From contig JALPQD010000390.1 in the NCBI GenBank assembly GCA_023101885.1, positions 1,413,257-1,477,256 on the forward strand: a stretch of 64,000 nt of DNA. Reading direction: 5' to 3'. The DNA is from Typhlomys cinereus (taxonomy: Eukaryota; Chordata; Mammalia; Rodentia; Platacanthomyidae). The position numbers were made by a program, and so were the translations under genes. The notes beneath the pieces were generated by a model, which was not told the DNA's origin, made no database searches, and was given only the letters and a program-made list of their open reading frames with translations. Below, piece after piece: positions 46,066 through 57,970 of this stretch (positions within the stretch are counted from its first letter, which is position 1; the number at the start of each line of letters is the position of its first letter).

Positions 46066-46808
46066 AAGACATTTCAGTTTCTGTGTGTTTTTGACTGAAC
46101 TGATTTAGTTGGTATTACTACTCTCGGGCAGTTATTACTAGTCCTTGCCTTGTAGTTGCGTTCATTTGTCTGTTGTTAGTATTATTTCCTAGATGAGACT
46201 ATTACACTGTTAGTACACCAGTTAAGTCAGGTTAAGAACACAGGGGGTGAATATTAGTATGGTAGTGCACTTTTACGATTTAGTGTCTTGGTGATATGTG
46301 ACGGTGAGTGCTATAATCCTTGGAGTTCTATATATTTTTCAGTGGCTGTATGGAAGAGTTAAACTACAGTGATTAATACTAGAAAGGAGCTGGATATGAA
46401 TACTGGGCTGGATATGAAGAATCTCTCCCATGTGATAGGATGATTTTAGAGGACTTCAGATGTACGGCCTTTGAACCTAAGAGCTTTACTTGAGTTTCCT
46501 TTGGACTTTTTTGAATTCTGAGTAGCAGTGTGTCCTCCCTGTACTGCGAGGGTCTGGGGAGGGCCAGAGGGGCAGAGGGGCTGGGTTGGAATACTGGGAA
46601 TGAGCCCTGTCCCAGGCTGGCGGGAGGCACAGAGAGGCAGGGACCTGGGTGTGGCCTACGCAAGCCCAAGGCAGCCTGGGTGTTTCTCGGGCTGGCTGGT
46701 GGGAGGAGCTGGGACTAGTGGTGACCTGAGTGCTGGGGAGCTTACCTGGGATGGAGGACCGTGAGCGAGTCCTGTCCCAGGTGGACGGGAGGGAGGGACA
46801 GAGAGGAG
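46066..46808 (-). mobile_element. L1 copy B 5'UTR, continuation after the nested insertion
   Basis: Collinear with the copy A 5'UTR (16380-17200): 'gttagtattatttcctagatg', 'cagggggtgaatattagtat', 'ctggctggtgggaggagctg'. The distal part repeats a 'cctgtcccagg..gg.cgggagg..cagagagg' unit at 46606 and 46771, a period of about 165 bp. Confidence 0.88.
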
Positions 46809-46999
46809 AGTTTGTGAAAAATTCTTAATCACTTATATACACAAGTAATTCTTTTACCGTTGTGAAGTTTGAAATAGGTTTTTCCAGTAGGGTGACAGAA
46901 GTTAGTGCATTATGAATTTCAAGCAATCCTTTCTTGGTTTCCCTAAAACAAGGATTACTGATGCCTACTCCCCAAGAATAAATTTCCAAAGAATGCATG

Positions 47000-48760
47000 G
47001 TTGAATTTCATGATCTTTTAAAAATATATGTGCCAGTCATGATAGTTATATTTTATGTCATATATGGTTTGCTTATACTTTGAGTATATGAAGAATTTCA
47101 GCTAAATTTCTGGAGAGTCAATTCTACCAGATGCATAAGGGAAAGTTATACTGCTATAACTATATAATGTTAGCACATAATGGACTCAGAATTACATAGT
47201 CACAGTAATTGTGATCTGTAATGGTTTCTTATTTAAAAATAAATATTCAGCTCTTAACTTTGTGTCAGTCTATTTTGACACATCAAATTTTGTAGATAGT
47301 GTAGAATTCCATTTTCTTTAAAATTCTTAAGCACATGCTAAATTTCTTAGGGCACAGAAATATTAAATGGTTTTATGGAAGACAAAGTGTGGAAATAAAC
47401 ATATGGATACAATACTTCTCTTACCTCTTATAAGTTTCAGAGAAAAATAACTGCTAGAATTTTGAATGAGTTCAGAGTTTGAAAAACTTATTTATCCATT
47501 TCCATATTACTTTGAAAGTTCCCTCCCCATTATACGCTGCCTCACTATGCCAGAGACTCCACTACCTTCCCTGACCATGAAATTTAAGCAAAGACTCTGT
47601 GTTTAGATATGTTTAAATAAGCAAAACCAGAGAAACTTAATGACATAACTAATGTATTCAACTGACTGTGTGAATAGCATAGTCAAATATCAATTTCAAG
47701 GTATTATTATTTTCCACCTCATGTCAAAATGTAAGGCCACTAATCTTAAAATATGTCAATTGTTCTGTTACCCTAAATGCACAGATTTATCAATACCTTT
47801 TCCTGAGCTAACATCATACATCCTGAGAATGAAAGCTCACATGATATATGCATTAGACTTTCTCTGTTTTATGAAAATAAATTCAATTGTTGTTTTTCCT
47901 CTAATTTAGAAAGATCTGTTTTTACTCCTCAGAGAGACCTCTCAAAGATATTTTCATAATAGCTTGAAACGAGGGGAAATGGTGATGTCTAAAGTTTGAT
48001 GTTTAGTAATTTAATTATTTGGCTGAATATTGCATGAATGTCTTAGAAATGTTATGTTTAACTCCCATCCACTCCTCAGAATCTTCTGAAATTTATACTT
48101 ACCCAAACCACTGCAAATATAGGCTCAATCTCACTGTTTACATCTGCATATTTGGCTGTCATGGATCCCAAGGGAATATGCCCTGATTATCCGTTGTTTT
48201 GAAATAGCAACTTAATGACTTGCTTCATAATATTGTAATAATTGAATTATTCAACAATATGTATTGTTGAATAATTGAATTATTAAACAATAAACTGCTG
48301 CTATTTTTGACATACACAATTTTATGTACAAAATGATAGACTTAATTATGTTTATAGTTTGTTATACAGGGGAATCATGTACTTTGTCAGCATCATTAAC
48401 TCAGTCAACTCACATTAAATTCTCTGGTCCCCACTCTGCAGAGTCCTTTTCTCACATAAGCCTGTTATATCTTTATGTCACATACACACACACACACACT
48501 CACACACACACACACGCACACACACACACACGCACACACACAAACACACACACACACACACGTGCTGGCTTCTCTCTGGGATCCTAACATATTTCTTCGG
48601 GTATATACAAAGGAGTGAAACAGTTAGATCCTATGATAGTTATACTTTGGTTTGTGATGAGTCTCCACTTATTAAGTCAATAATTCATTGACAATTTTTG
48701 AGTTCCTTACATATTCCACATAATAATCTGACATTGGATGAACCAGCTTGTTTACTGAAT
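47000..48760. repeat. Paralogous intergenic block 2
   Basis: Partner of 30985-32880 (see there). Anchors: 'catgatcttttaaaaatata' (about 47008), 'catgctaaattt' (47332), 'gctgcctcactatg' (47536), 'aaacttaatgaca' (47634) and 'gacttgcttcataa' (48218). It contains an old L1 piece at about 48590-48760 and a CA microsatellite that the partner lacks. Confidence 0.75.
48480..48562. repeat. (CA)n microsatellite with CG/CT interruptions
   Basis: About 80 bp of CA dinucleotides interrupted by acgcac, actcac and acaaac units. Confidence 0.97.
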
Positions 48761-48874
48761 TAATAAGTTTCATTGATTTCCATTTAGAATACTTAAATTT
48801 CATCTTCATACTGAGTAGTGATGTGAGACCATTTTCATCTTTGAAAATAATAGTTTTCTTTTACTTTTTATCTG

Positions 48875-49625
48875 CCATTTTGCAAATGAGTGATTGACCC
48901 CTCCCTCACTGAGGTTTCCTACTTTTATTACATCTACCCTTGAATGTGCTCTTATAATAAGACTCCAGTTTAACAGCTTTCTGTCTCCGGCCAGGGGGTG
49001 ACATATAGTGCCCAGTAGGATGGAGTGAAGGACATTGCAGGAGCAGCAAAACTGCAAAAGAAAATCAACAAACCACAATCCAGAACTTCAGAGACTCTAT
49101 ATCAACCACCTAGAACTAGGCCAGACCAATCTCTCCCCATCCTGAAGCTCAGGGAAATTTGCGGAAGAGGGGGCGGTAAGAGTGTAAGAGCAAAAGGATG
49201 GGAGGAACAATGATTTGCAAGATACTCCACACAAGTTAGGGCCGAAGCAATCATAATTAGACTTTGCATGCCCTGCGCAATGTCCAACACACTATTGACC
49301 TCACAAAGTCTAGCATCTGCTAAAGGCACCAAGATCCTTGGAGGCAAGGGACTGGCAGCCACAGTAGTGTTCCTATGTTTAAGGGGAACACAGGAAAGGG
49401 TTCAGGGAAAGGCCACTGGGTCCTTGTACGTCATCGGAGAAGAGGGCCTAGAGAAGAGTCAGGAATGCACATTAAAGGACTCTGGGAATTGGGGCGGGAG
49501 GCACTGGGGGATGGGAAGAGAGGGGTGAGGGGAGAGGGAGCAGGGGGTTGGGGGGGAGGAGGGAGGGAGGGAATTGGTGTACCTATTAAGTTTGTATGAG
49601 CGGAAATAATAATAAAAAATGTTAA
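48875..49625 (+). mobile_element. L1 3' end, 5'-truncated, plus strand
   Basis: Starts at ccattttgcaaatgagtga in the 3'UTR and passes 'gctcagggaaatttgcgga', the G-rich tract (49494-49570) and 'tacctattaagtttgtatga'. It ends in aataataataaaaaatg. It shows close similarity to the copy C 3'UTR. Confidence 0.92.
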
Positions 49626-52220
49626 AAAAAGAATTAATTTAACCAATTTTTATTCAAAGTATGTAAATAAAAAGACAAAATGATTTAATGGATGGTAAAA
49701 AAATAGTTTTTGAGTCACTCTCCTTGCTCTACTTCACATAATTATCTAGATATTGTATTTTTAGGAATTTCCTTATATCTCTTTTAATATTAATTCTGTA
49801 CTAGTCAAATAGTCTGCCCTTTTGCAGTTCTCATTAACACTTACTCTCTTAAAAATTTATGTTTATAATTTTTTTGTAACTTGTGTTTTTCTGATTCTTC
49901 AAATCCTGTTTCTTCTGTTTGGAATTGGGTTCCTGATTATTCCCAAGTGATTTCTTCTGTGTATTTTTCCTTTAAATCCTATGTTTAAATCCTGCTTATT
50001 TTGGAGGTGATATGTATATATATAAAAGGAGAATCACATATCAGCATTTTCACATATTTTAGTGCTACATTTACCACTTACTTTTAGTTGAAGCCACTTA
50101 ACTGTCTTTCTTTCATTTTGGCATGCATATTTAAGATACACTGAGAAAATTTGACATTCCTTAGCATAGTTGATAGATGTGCTATCTGACAAGTTTTCTC
50201 CTCTCTCGGTATTCCTTTGAATAGGTTGCATCCAGTTCACTGAACCCCTGGTATTTTTGTGGACTCTCCTGCCAACCTGGATTAAGAACTGTTTTAACTG
50301 GACTAATCAGACAAACATAAGCATAAACAAAGCCCCAAATTCCCATAAGCCTTGTGGTCATGAATTTATCAGTAGCATGCAAAATAATAGAACCAATACC
50401 CTTTTCTCTAAGATGAATTCAATTAATTCTCACAAGATCAAGTCTCAGTATTGCACTAAGTTACTTAGTGGAGCTCAGAATGAATGTAGGACAAAATACA
50501 ATCCTATCTCAACTGCACATAAGTATGTTCTTATTTCCAGGAATGTCTAGATGCTCCACTGTAAATGTAGTGTCAAGAATAACTATGCTGTCAAAGATTA
50601 GGGAAAGGTATGGTTACAGTTCTGCAGTCACCAAGACTTATGCAAATATGGATTATATAAGATTCTCATACAAGACTCTGCAACCCTGTCATGTAAGAAG
50701 AACATGAATCAGTTTTCCAAACACTTAGTCAGGTCTTGTCTAATACACTGAGGCTTCAGATCAGTACAGAGCCTTTTGTCCTCTGCTGTCTTTTTTTTTT
50801 AAAGTAGTATTTCCAATCCTAAACTCTAAGGCAAAGGTTTACTGGTGTCTGTTCTACCCTGCTGATCAGCATACAGAGTTTTTCTTCCTGTTCTGCAGGT
50901 TGAGTTTGGAAAAGTGAAGATGGAGACAATCTATTTGCAGCTTGCTCAATGCAGTTCCACTAGCCCAGTTTGTAGAATCAGGCTTCAGGTGGGAATTGGG
51001 TCTTTGCCTGATACTGAGTCTAATCAGAGTGAGTTTGACTATGTTTTGCAGGTCTAGGGTCTGGGCTCACTCCCCAGCAGAAGATATTTCTGTCTGTGTT
51101 ACCTTGCTTGATTTGTAGGAAAAATAATACAAGACACTCTTTTCTTCTTGTTGTTTTCAGTTTTCTCTTTATTGTAATAAATTGAAACCGTGTGTTCCCT
51201 TGCCTATGTTCTCATCGATGTGATGGAAAGAAGACCACAGAAAGATCTTTACCACTAAAAATTGCAGTGTGTCTACATGTTGCTGGAAAATTCACGACCA
51301 AACAGCCTAGAGGAACAGGGGAAATTTATTTCTTCTTAGAATTCATGATTATCGTTCTTAGTCCAGATGGCAAGGGATTTCATGCCACTACCAGGAACTG
51401 AGCAAACTGGCTACACCATAGTCACAGGAATGGCTGAGGGAGGGACAAACCTAACTGCTACAATGTAAGTCTTCAAAGTATGCTGAAGATTCTCAAACTA
51501 TTGGCCCAGTTCCCCTCCATTTTATCCAATTTTCCCATTCTCTGGGAATGGACTCGCCATGGACTGGAGGCTCCCATGTCAATTAGGTACCTTCCTGCAG
51601 TCTTGCTGGAAGTATGCCTTAACCAGGTCTTCTAAATGTACCCAGAAACTTAGTTTCAACTGTGCACCTGACACCTATATCTAGGTATTTCTCTAATTCC
51701 ACAATGTTGAATTTAATTTCACTGGTAAAAGAATTCTACTAAGCTTAAATGATGTAACAACTGTAAAACATATAATTACATGCTTTATTGTATTATATAA
51801 CACTAGTTTTTGTTAATGAGAATTACAGTGATATAGAATCCCCTTTTATGTTCATATCTATCCTTTTATTTCATCATAGAATTGGATTTTATAAAACTGA
51901 AAATCAGTAGTCTTTTCCTTTGAATCTTGGCCTTAATCCTAACATGTTTTCTCTCTATCAGAGTTAAATGACATTAAGTCTGATATGTGAAAGTGGAAAT
52001 GGGTCATTTTTATTAATAAAAAATAGAAAAATTACTCAGATACTCAGAATTATTTGAAACATTTAATGTCAACACTTTGTTCAAGAAATATAAACATGCA
52101 TATAATTTTAACTTCACCAATTGGATTGTTCTTCAACTCTTTTTCAGTATATATAAACTTATTGTATATTTGCTAATTTATTGCAAAATATTCTGAAACT
52201 TTTACCCTTTTGAAAGTAGA
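49626..52220. other. Intergenic DNA, nothing recognised
   Basis: AT-rich, with a moderately GC-balanced part at about 50200-51600. I see no conserved protein, RNA gene or nameable repeat; open frames (up to 97 codons) lack domains. An old unrecognised LTR or DNA transposon is possible. Confidence 0.4.
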
Positions 52221-52660
52221 AGGATTGTAAGAGCAAAAGGATGGGAGGAGCAATGATTTGCAAGATTCTCAACAATAGTTGGGGCCAAAGCAATCATAAT
52301 GGGACTTTGCATGCCCTGCGCAATGTCCAGCGCACTGTTGCCCTCATAAAGTCTAGCATCTGTTAAGGGCACCGAGACCCCTGGAGGCAAGGGATTGACA
52401 GCCATAGTAGTGATCTTATGCTTAAGGGGAACAAGAGAAAGGGCTTATGGAAATGCCACTGGGTCCTTATATGTCATCGGAGAGGAGGACCCAGTGGAGA
52501 GTTAGGCGTACACAATAAAGGACTCTCTGGGAATTGGGGGGGAGGCACTGGGGGAAGGGGAGGGGGAGGAGGGGGTTCGGGGGGAGGGAGGGAACTGGTA
52601 AAAAATTTTTAAATGTATAATTAAATTTTTAATAAAAAAAAGGAGAAAAAAAATGAAATG
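52221..52660 (+). mobile_element. L1 3' end, strongly truncated, plus strand
   Basis: Begins 'aggattgtaagagcaaaagg' and runs through the G-rich tract (52535-52600) to an A-rich tail after aataaaaaaaagg. The 'tacctattaag..tgtatgag' block is missing before the tail. Confidence 0.88.
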
Positions 52661-54174
52661 AAAATAGAAGGAGTGTTTTCTTTACTCCATTGCTTGGTCT
52701 CCCCACACCATTAAGAATTTGGTCATTTTATGAGTTCCTAAGAGATATCTGCATAATATTATGATTATATTCCTAAGTTACTAATAAAATTGATGCATAC
52801 ATAATTTTATGTAATAGGTGCATAATAGGCAATAATTCTACTCTCATAAATTTTTCTGAGTATGCTTTGCCACATAATTTTATTCCTAATTATATTTCAT
52901 TCCATAAATGCACAATTGCATGTTTCTTTTCTAGTCTGTAGCTTGTTTTTTTTTTTTTACTGTGTTTGTGCTTTTCATCACTGTAGGAATTTCAAAATAT
53001 TCAGTGCTCCCATAATCAAATCTCACAATTGTCAGCTGTATTTTAGGATGTTTTCTATGATGACTTTGGGACATCTATGCAGACGTAGAACCACACAGAT
53101 ATGTGAATACACATGGGTTCACAAACATACACATGCACACATACACACAATAAAAAGTCACTGTTTTCAACTTTATGATATGCACAGATGGCATGTATCA
53201 AGACAGTGCTTAAATTTTGATATTAATGCAAAAACTATAAGTTTGTATGAGCTGAAATAAAAAAATAAAAATAAATATTAGAAAATGAATGCATTTCATA
53301 TAAGATTTTGAAGCTTTGTTTAAAATCAACAGTCTCAATGGACAGTGCTCTCTAAGGTTCAATGTGTTTTTCTGAGATTTTTCATTTGAAATTAAAGAAT
53401 AAAAGAGCTCCAAAAGTCATACAATATAATAAATGAGGGGACATTCAGAAGTAAGAGTTAAAAATAATTTATATTCTTTGTATTCATGTATAAATGTGTC
53501 TAACAATGAAAAAACTGTAAACTAAAAATAAGAATGTAAGAGACTGTGAAGTAAACTAGAACACTACCAATCATTAGAAATTCCACTTTAATATTATTTA
53601 AAATATTTTAATTCTTTTATTCATATGTCAATCATTTTATTAATTGAGATGGCATAAACTTGTCTTCACATTAGTTGATTTATGGGATCAAAGAGAATTC
53701 AATTTAAATATTAAATTTCATGTACATTTCATGTTCAAATCCAATACTGTATTACTGATAAATACTTTTACATAGTTTGCTATCATTTTGTTTAGAATTT
53801 TTACACATCCCATGCCTTATCTTACTCTGATATCTGTGGTGTGCTCCTTTTAAAGGTGGAAGACATATTTCTAATAGGTATGTAAGGATTTATTGGAATG
53901 ATTTCTCTCCTCACCATACACATGTGGAGGAAATCACCACTCTGGTACTTTAACCTCATTTGCAGTAGGAAGAGAGTTCTTAACTAATATTAATTTCCCT
54001 ATTGAAATACTATTAGCACAATATTTTCTAGTATTTCTTATTGTCTGTTCAAATAGAAAGCCACAATATCTACGGCACTCATAAAACTAAGGTAAAATCA
54101 CAGACCACATTTTGTCAAATGTTCTCTGTCACTAAATTGTTTTTATTTTTCTATTGTCTGCAGACAAATTTTTT
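52661..54174. other. AT-rich intergenic DNA
   Basis: No gene. The 132-codon open frame at 52862-53260 has no recognisable domain. Plus-strand text near 53240 ('gtttgtatgagctgaaataa') resembles the very end of the L1 3'UTR, so a minimal L1 tail may lie there. Confidence 0.4.
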
Positions 54175-54192
54175 TTTACTTTGTAGTTTTGT

Positions 54193-54241
<49 letters not shown>

Positions 54242-54494
54242 AAGAGAGAAAGAGAGAGAGAAAGAGAATTTAGTGTACACGTGGAGGACCAAGGATGACT
54301 TCAGGAGTCATTCTGGATTGTTTCTAACTCTTTTTTGCTTGGCTCTGGGATTTCCCAGGCTCTGACTACCAGAGTAGGAAGTGCAGGCCACCACCATTTC
54401 TCCCTGGGAATTTAAAATAGGATCTAGGATCTGAACTCAGGTACTTCTGCGGGCAAGTCACAGTCTTAAAATCCTTGAGCCATGTCTCCAGCCC
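54175..54494 (-). mobile_element. B2-headed SINE with long body
   Basis: On minus: gggctggagacatggctcaa, then tgagttcagatcctagatcc, 'cctgcacttcctactctgg', 'gatgactcctgaagtcatcc' (54290-54315), ctctttctctctc, a CA tract, and a T-rich border. Flanks 'gacaaatttttttttac' (left) and 'ggcaaattaatttta' (right) look like a decayed TSD. Includes the (GT)n/(GA)n tract at 54193-54265. Confidence 0.8.
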
Positions 54495-55101
54495 AGGCAA
54501 ATTAATTTTAATGTTACATGCACTATGAAGTGTTTAACAGTGGAATTTGATTCTTCACTATATTTTTTATAAAAAATTTTGTTTAAATCTTTGAACTTCA
54601 TTAACTACAAAAATTTTGCTGATTTGGATTCTTCACTATATAAACTGTTATTACTTAATAATGTTGATCAACTATGAACTTTTAGGGAAGAATTCTGTGT
54701 TTAGAGATTTAAAATAGAGAATGAGATCAATTATTCAAAATAGTCAGCACCAAACACTGAGAGCCAGTTACAATCATAAATGAAGAGACAGACAAATGCT
54801 TGTGATTATATGAGAGTAACCTAAAAGTGGAAGTTACCAGTCTAGTATCTATTTTTATGTTCTTTAGTCTCTGAATCTATTCTCTGTAGTGTAGAACTAT
54901 TATACTAGAAGCTATTCGTTCTTCTAAAGGAAAAAAAATACCTCAACTTGTTTTGTTAAGTGAAGTATTTTGGGTACTTCAAAGCTTAAATAGTACCCAC
55001 AATGGTGATTGTATAATTTCAGGAATGTTTTTGCAACATGTAAGTAAAACAGTAAATTCACATACAATCTTGATTTGTGATCGTCCTATTGTATGAAATA
55101 C
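54495..55101. other. 3' flank of the second OR8K-type gene
   Basis: AT-rich with no recognisable elements. The 3'UTR of the minus-strand OR would lie here. Confidence 0.4.
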
Positions 55102-56043
55102 CTAAGAAATAATATTGCATATATTTCTCCATGAACCGTGAAGGGCTTGTTTAACATCTTTGTTCCTCAAGCTATAGATCAAAGGATTCAACATGGGAAT
55201 GACCATGGTGTAAAAGATGGAAGACACTTTATCGGTATTAGTAGAATGACCAGACTTAGGCTGCACATACATAAATATGAGCGTCCCATAAAACACGGTC
55301 ACCACTGTCAGATGGGACCCACAGGTAGAGAAAGCCTTGCGCCTGCCTTCAGCAGACTTCATCCTGAGAATGGCTGTGAGAATCAGCAGATAAGACACAA
55401 GGACAACCAGAAAAGAGACAATCAGATCAAAAGCTGCAAATATCATAATAATAAACTCAATATCCTGGGTGTTTGAGCAGAGCAATGATATCAAAGGTAT
55501 GCAGTCACAGTAGAAATGGTTGATGATATTGGAGTTACAGAAGGATAAAATGAAAATCTTAATAGTGATCAGGAGTGAAATAAATGTGCAATAAAGATAA
55601 GGGATTATCACTAGTATCCAACATAACCTTGGTGACATGATAACGGTGTAGAGCAGTGGCCTGCAAATGGCCACATAGCGATCATAGGACATTGCAGACA
55701 GAATGAAAAGCTCACTGCCTATGAATACAAGAAAAAAAGCAAGCTGTGTTGCACAGAGGCTGTATGAGATTATATTTTGAGCCACAACAAAATTTACCAA
55801 CATCTTGGGTCCCACAGCTGTAGAATAGCCAAGGTCAGTGATAGCCAGGTGTCTAAGGAAGAAGTACATGGGCGTCTGAAGCCTGGCATCAACCATGGTG
55901 AGGACAATCATGCCCAGGTTACCTACTGCTGAGGTCAGGTAGATGATGAGGAACAGACAAAAGAGTGGGGCCTGGAACTCAGGGCGGTCAGTGATACCCA
56001 CCAGGATGAACTCAGTCACTGCTGTGAGGTTGCCTTTCTCCAT
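55102..56043 (-). CDS. Olfactory receptor, OR8K-type (family 8), intact
   Basis: A 313-residue class II odorant receptor. The open frame extends 20 codons further upstream (to 56103), but the start was placed at the inner Met because [12 protein letters not shown] aligns with the N-terminus of the paralogue at 1468-2403. The extension also overlaps an intron/acceptor-like region (tttaacag on minus about 30 nt before the ATG). Seen: N5-L-T glycosylation site, GN 41-42, PMYFFL 58-63, Cys97, [10 protein letters not shown] 118-127, HFYCD 176-180, KAFSTC 236-241, and [16 protein letters not shown] from 283. It is oriented like the first OR8K-type gene and clearly its paralogue. The ligand is unknown. 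Confidence 0.93.
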   Translation of the reverse strand: MEKGNLTAVTEFILVGITDRPEFQAPLFCLFLIIYLTSAVGNLGMIVLTMVDARLQTPMYFFLRHLAITDLGYSTAVGPKMLVNFVVAQNIISYSLCATQLAFFLVFIGSELFILSAMSYDRYVAICRPLLYTVIMSPRLCWILVIIPYLYCTFISLLITIKIFILSFCNSNIINHFYCDCIPLISLLCSNTQDIEFIIMIFAAFDLIVSFLVVLVSYLLILTAILRMKSAEGRRKAFSTCGSHLTVVTVFYGTLIFMYVQPKSGHSTNTDKVSSIFYTMVIPMLNPLIYSLRNKDVKQALHGSWRNICNIIS

Positions 56044-56103
56044 GCAGGTGTATCCAAAAACAACTGTACCTGTTAAATATATCATTAGTGAGGCTAATAT
56101 CAA

Positions 56104-56850
56104 ATTCTTTGATCTCAGAATGTTTTTTCAGAAATGCTAAAATAAACTAGAGATGATTAATTTTCAAAATATTGATATTTGATGAATATGTGTGGATCTT
56201 TACTTCAACAAAATTTATAAATAAAAGTTGAATAGATACAAAGATCATTGTTTGTCAAATGGATAATTTCACCAAATAAATTAACCATGTTTGGTTTATA
56301 GTTATGTTTTATTTGGCATACTAAGAGAAAGCTGGTGCTGACATGTAATACCTAGAGAACAGTTAAGACAGTAAATATTCTGCTATACACAAAATCTAGC
56401 CCCAAGCACATTCAACATTAAATATAAATGATATAGTATCAAGAATGCTAGGATAGATAATTAAGAGATGATAGACAAGTGAATATATAGGATAAATAAA
56501 TGTTAGATTACAGGTAGACAGGAGGATTAAAATTTTGGTATTAGATAATATAGTGTTTGTATTTTAATTGTTTCTTTATATACCTAAAATAGAGTGACTA
56601 TTATTAACTCACTCAATAGTGCAGTATGATAAACATTTAAGTAAATCAGAATTATTAATGAATTCTTAAGGTGCAATGAATTCTATAAATGTAAACATTG
56701 TCATTTTTTAAGAAGAGACAAGATGATAACAAGTGGTGGAAGAAGTGATTAGTTAGTTAATGCAGAGATGAGTGGATCATATTCATATAGAAAATGTCAA
56801 AAATAAACCCCTTATTTTCTGAAAGTAATGCATGGTGTTGATATTTTTGT
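56104..56850. other. Upstream region of the second OR8K-type gene
   Basis: AT-rich. No repeat or gene is recognised, and no promoter element could be assigned. Confidence 0.4.
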
Positions 56851-57000
56851 GCTAAATGGTTAATGTAGTGGTACATGTCTGTAATCCACAACAGTAAGGT
56901 CAGGAGTTACAGGTCATTCCTAGCTACATACTGAACATAAAGTCAGTTGAGATTACAAGTAATTGAGAAATTTTGTCTCAAGAACACAAAATAAAGATTG
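56851..57000 (+). mobile_element. Diverged B1-like SINE
   Basis: 'gtggtacatgtctgtaatcc' near the start, 'gtcaggagttacaggtcatt' in the middle and 'aattttgtctcaagaacaca' at the end follow the B1/Alu-type order (A-box-like start, ...gtctcaa, A-rich). Confidence 0.55.
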
Positions 57001-57002
57001 AA

Positions 57003-57180
57003 GAGTTTATTAGTGGTTCATGTGTTGCCTGTGAAAGCAAAGGGACCTGATTTTCAATCAACAGACCTCACATAAGATGTCAGATGAGTCTGTGGGTCAG
57101 CTTTGAAAGTCCAGCTTCAGACTGGATATTTGAAACACAAAAGCAAGTTATCTAGGTGATTCATACCTCCTGGGTATGAT
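57003..57180 (+). mobile_element. Diverged B2-like SINE
   Basis: 'gtgttgcctgtgaaagcaaa' then 'gggacctgattttcaatcaa' then 'acctcacataagatgtcaga' resembles the B2-type head and B-box with following text. Its end is not clear. Confidence 0.45.
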
Positions 57181-57211
57181 TAGAGATCCATCCTGAAAAG
57201 AAAAGGTTACA

Positions 57212-57970
57212 CCATTTTGCAAATGGGTGATTGACCCCTCTCTCACTGTGGTTTCCTACTTTTATTACATCTACCTTTGAATATACTCTTATAACAAGAC
57301 TCTAGTTTAACAGCTTTGTATCTCTGGCCAGGGAGTGACATCCAATACTCATCAGGATGGAGTGAAGGGCATTGCAGGAGCAGCAAAACTGCAAAAGAAT
57401 ATCAACACACCATAATCCAGAACTTCAGAGACTGTATATCAACCAGCTAGAACTAGGCCAGCCTAATCTCTCCCCATCCTGAAGCTCAGGGAAATTTGCA
57501 GAAGAGGGGGGCAGTAAGATTGTAAGAGCATAAGGATGGGAGGAGTAATGATATGCAAGACACTCCACACAAGTTAGGGCCGAAGCAATCATAATTAGCC
57601 TTTACATGCCCTGCGCAATGTCCAACACACTATTGACCCCACAAAGTCTAGCATTCGCTAAAGGCACCTAGATCCTTGGAGGCAAGGGATTGACAGCCAA
57701 AGTAGTATTCCTATACTTAAGGGGAACACAGGAAAGGTTCAGAGAAATGCCACTGGGTCCTTGTATGTCATCGGAGAGAAGGACCCAGAGGAGAGTTTGG
57801 CATGCACATTAAAGGATTCTCCAGGGATTGGGGGAGGGGAGGCACTGGGTAGTGGGGAGGGAAGGGTGAGGGGAGGGTGAACAGAGGGGTCAGGGGGAGG
57901 AGGAGGGAGGGAGGGAACCAGTGTACCTATTAAGCTTGTATGAGCAGAGATAATAAAAAATGTTTAAAAA
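57212..57970 (+). mobile_element. L1 3' end, 5'-truncated, plus strand
   Basis: Begins at ccattttgcaaatgggtga and follows the 48875-49625 copy throughout, with the G-rich tract at 57820-57915 and 'tacctattaagcttgtatga' before the A-rich tail. The 3'UTR open frame is broken by a stop here. Confidence 0.92.

Noticed and set aside
52862..53260. 132-codon open frame
   Set aside because: No recognisable domain, low-complexity Phe/His-rich translation, AT-rich DNA, and no support from a paralogue.
55138..55476. 112-codon plus-strand open frame
   Set aside because: Antisense shadow of the second OR8K-type gene.
56044..56103. 20-codon N-terminal extension of the second OR8K-type gene
   Set aside because: The inner Met aligns with the paralogue and typical OR N-termini, and the extension overlaps an acceptor-like site.
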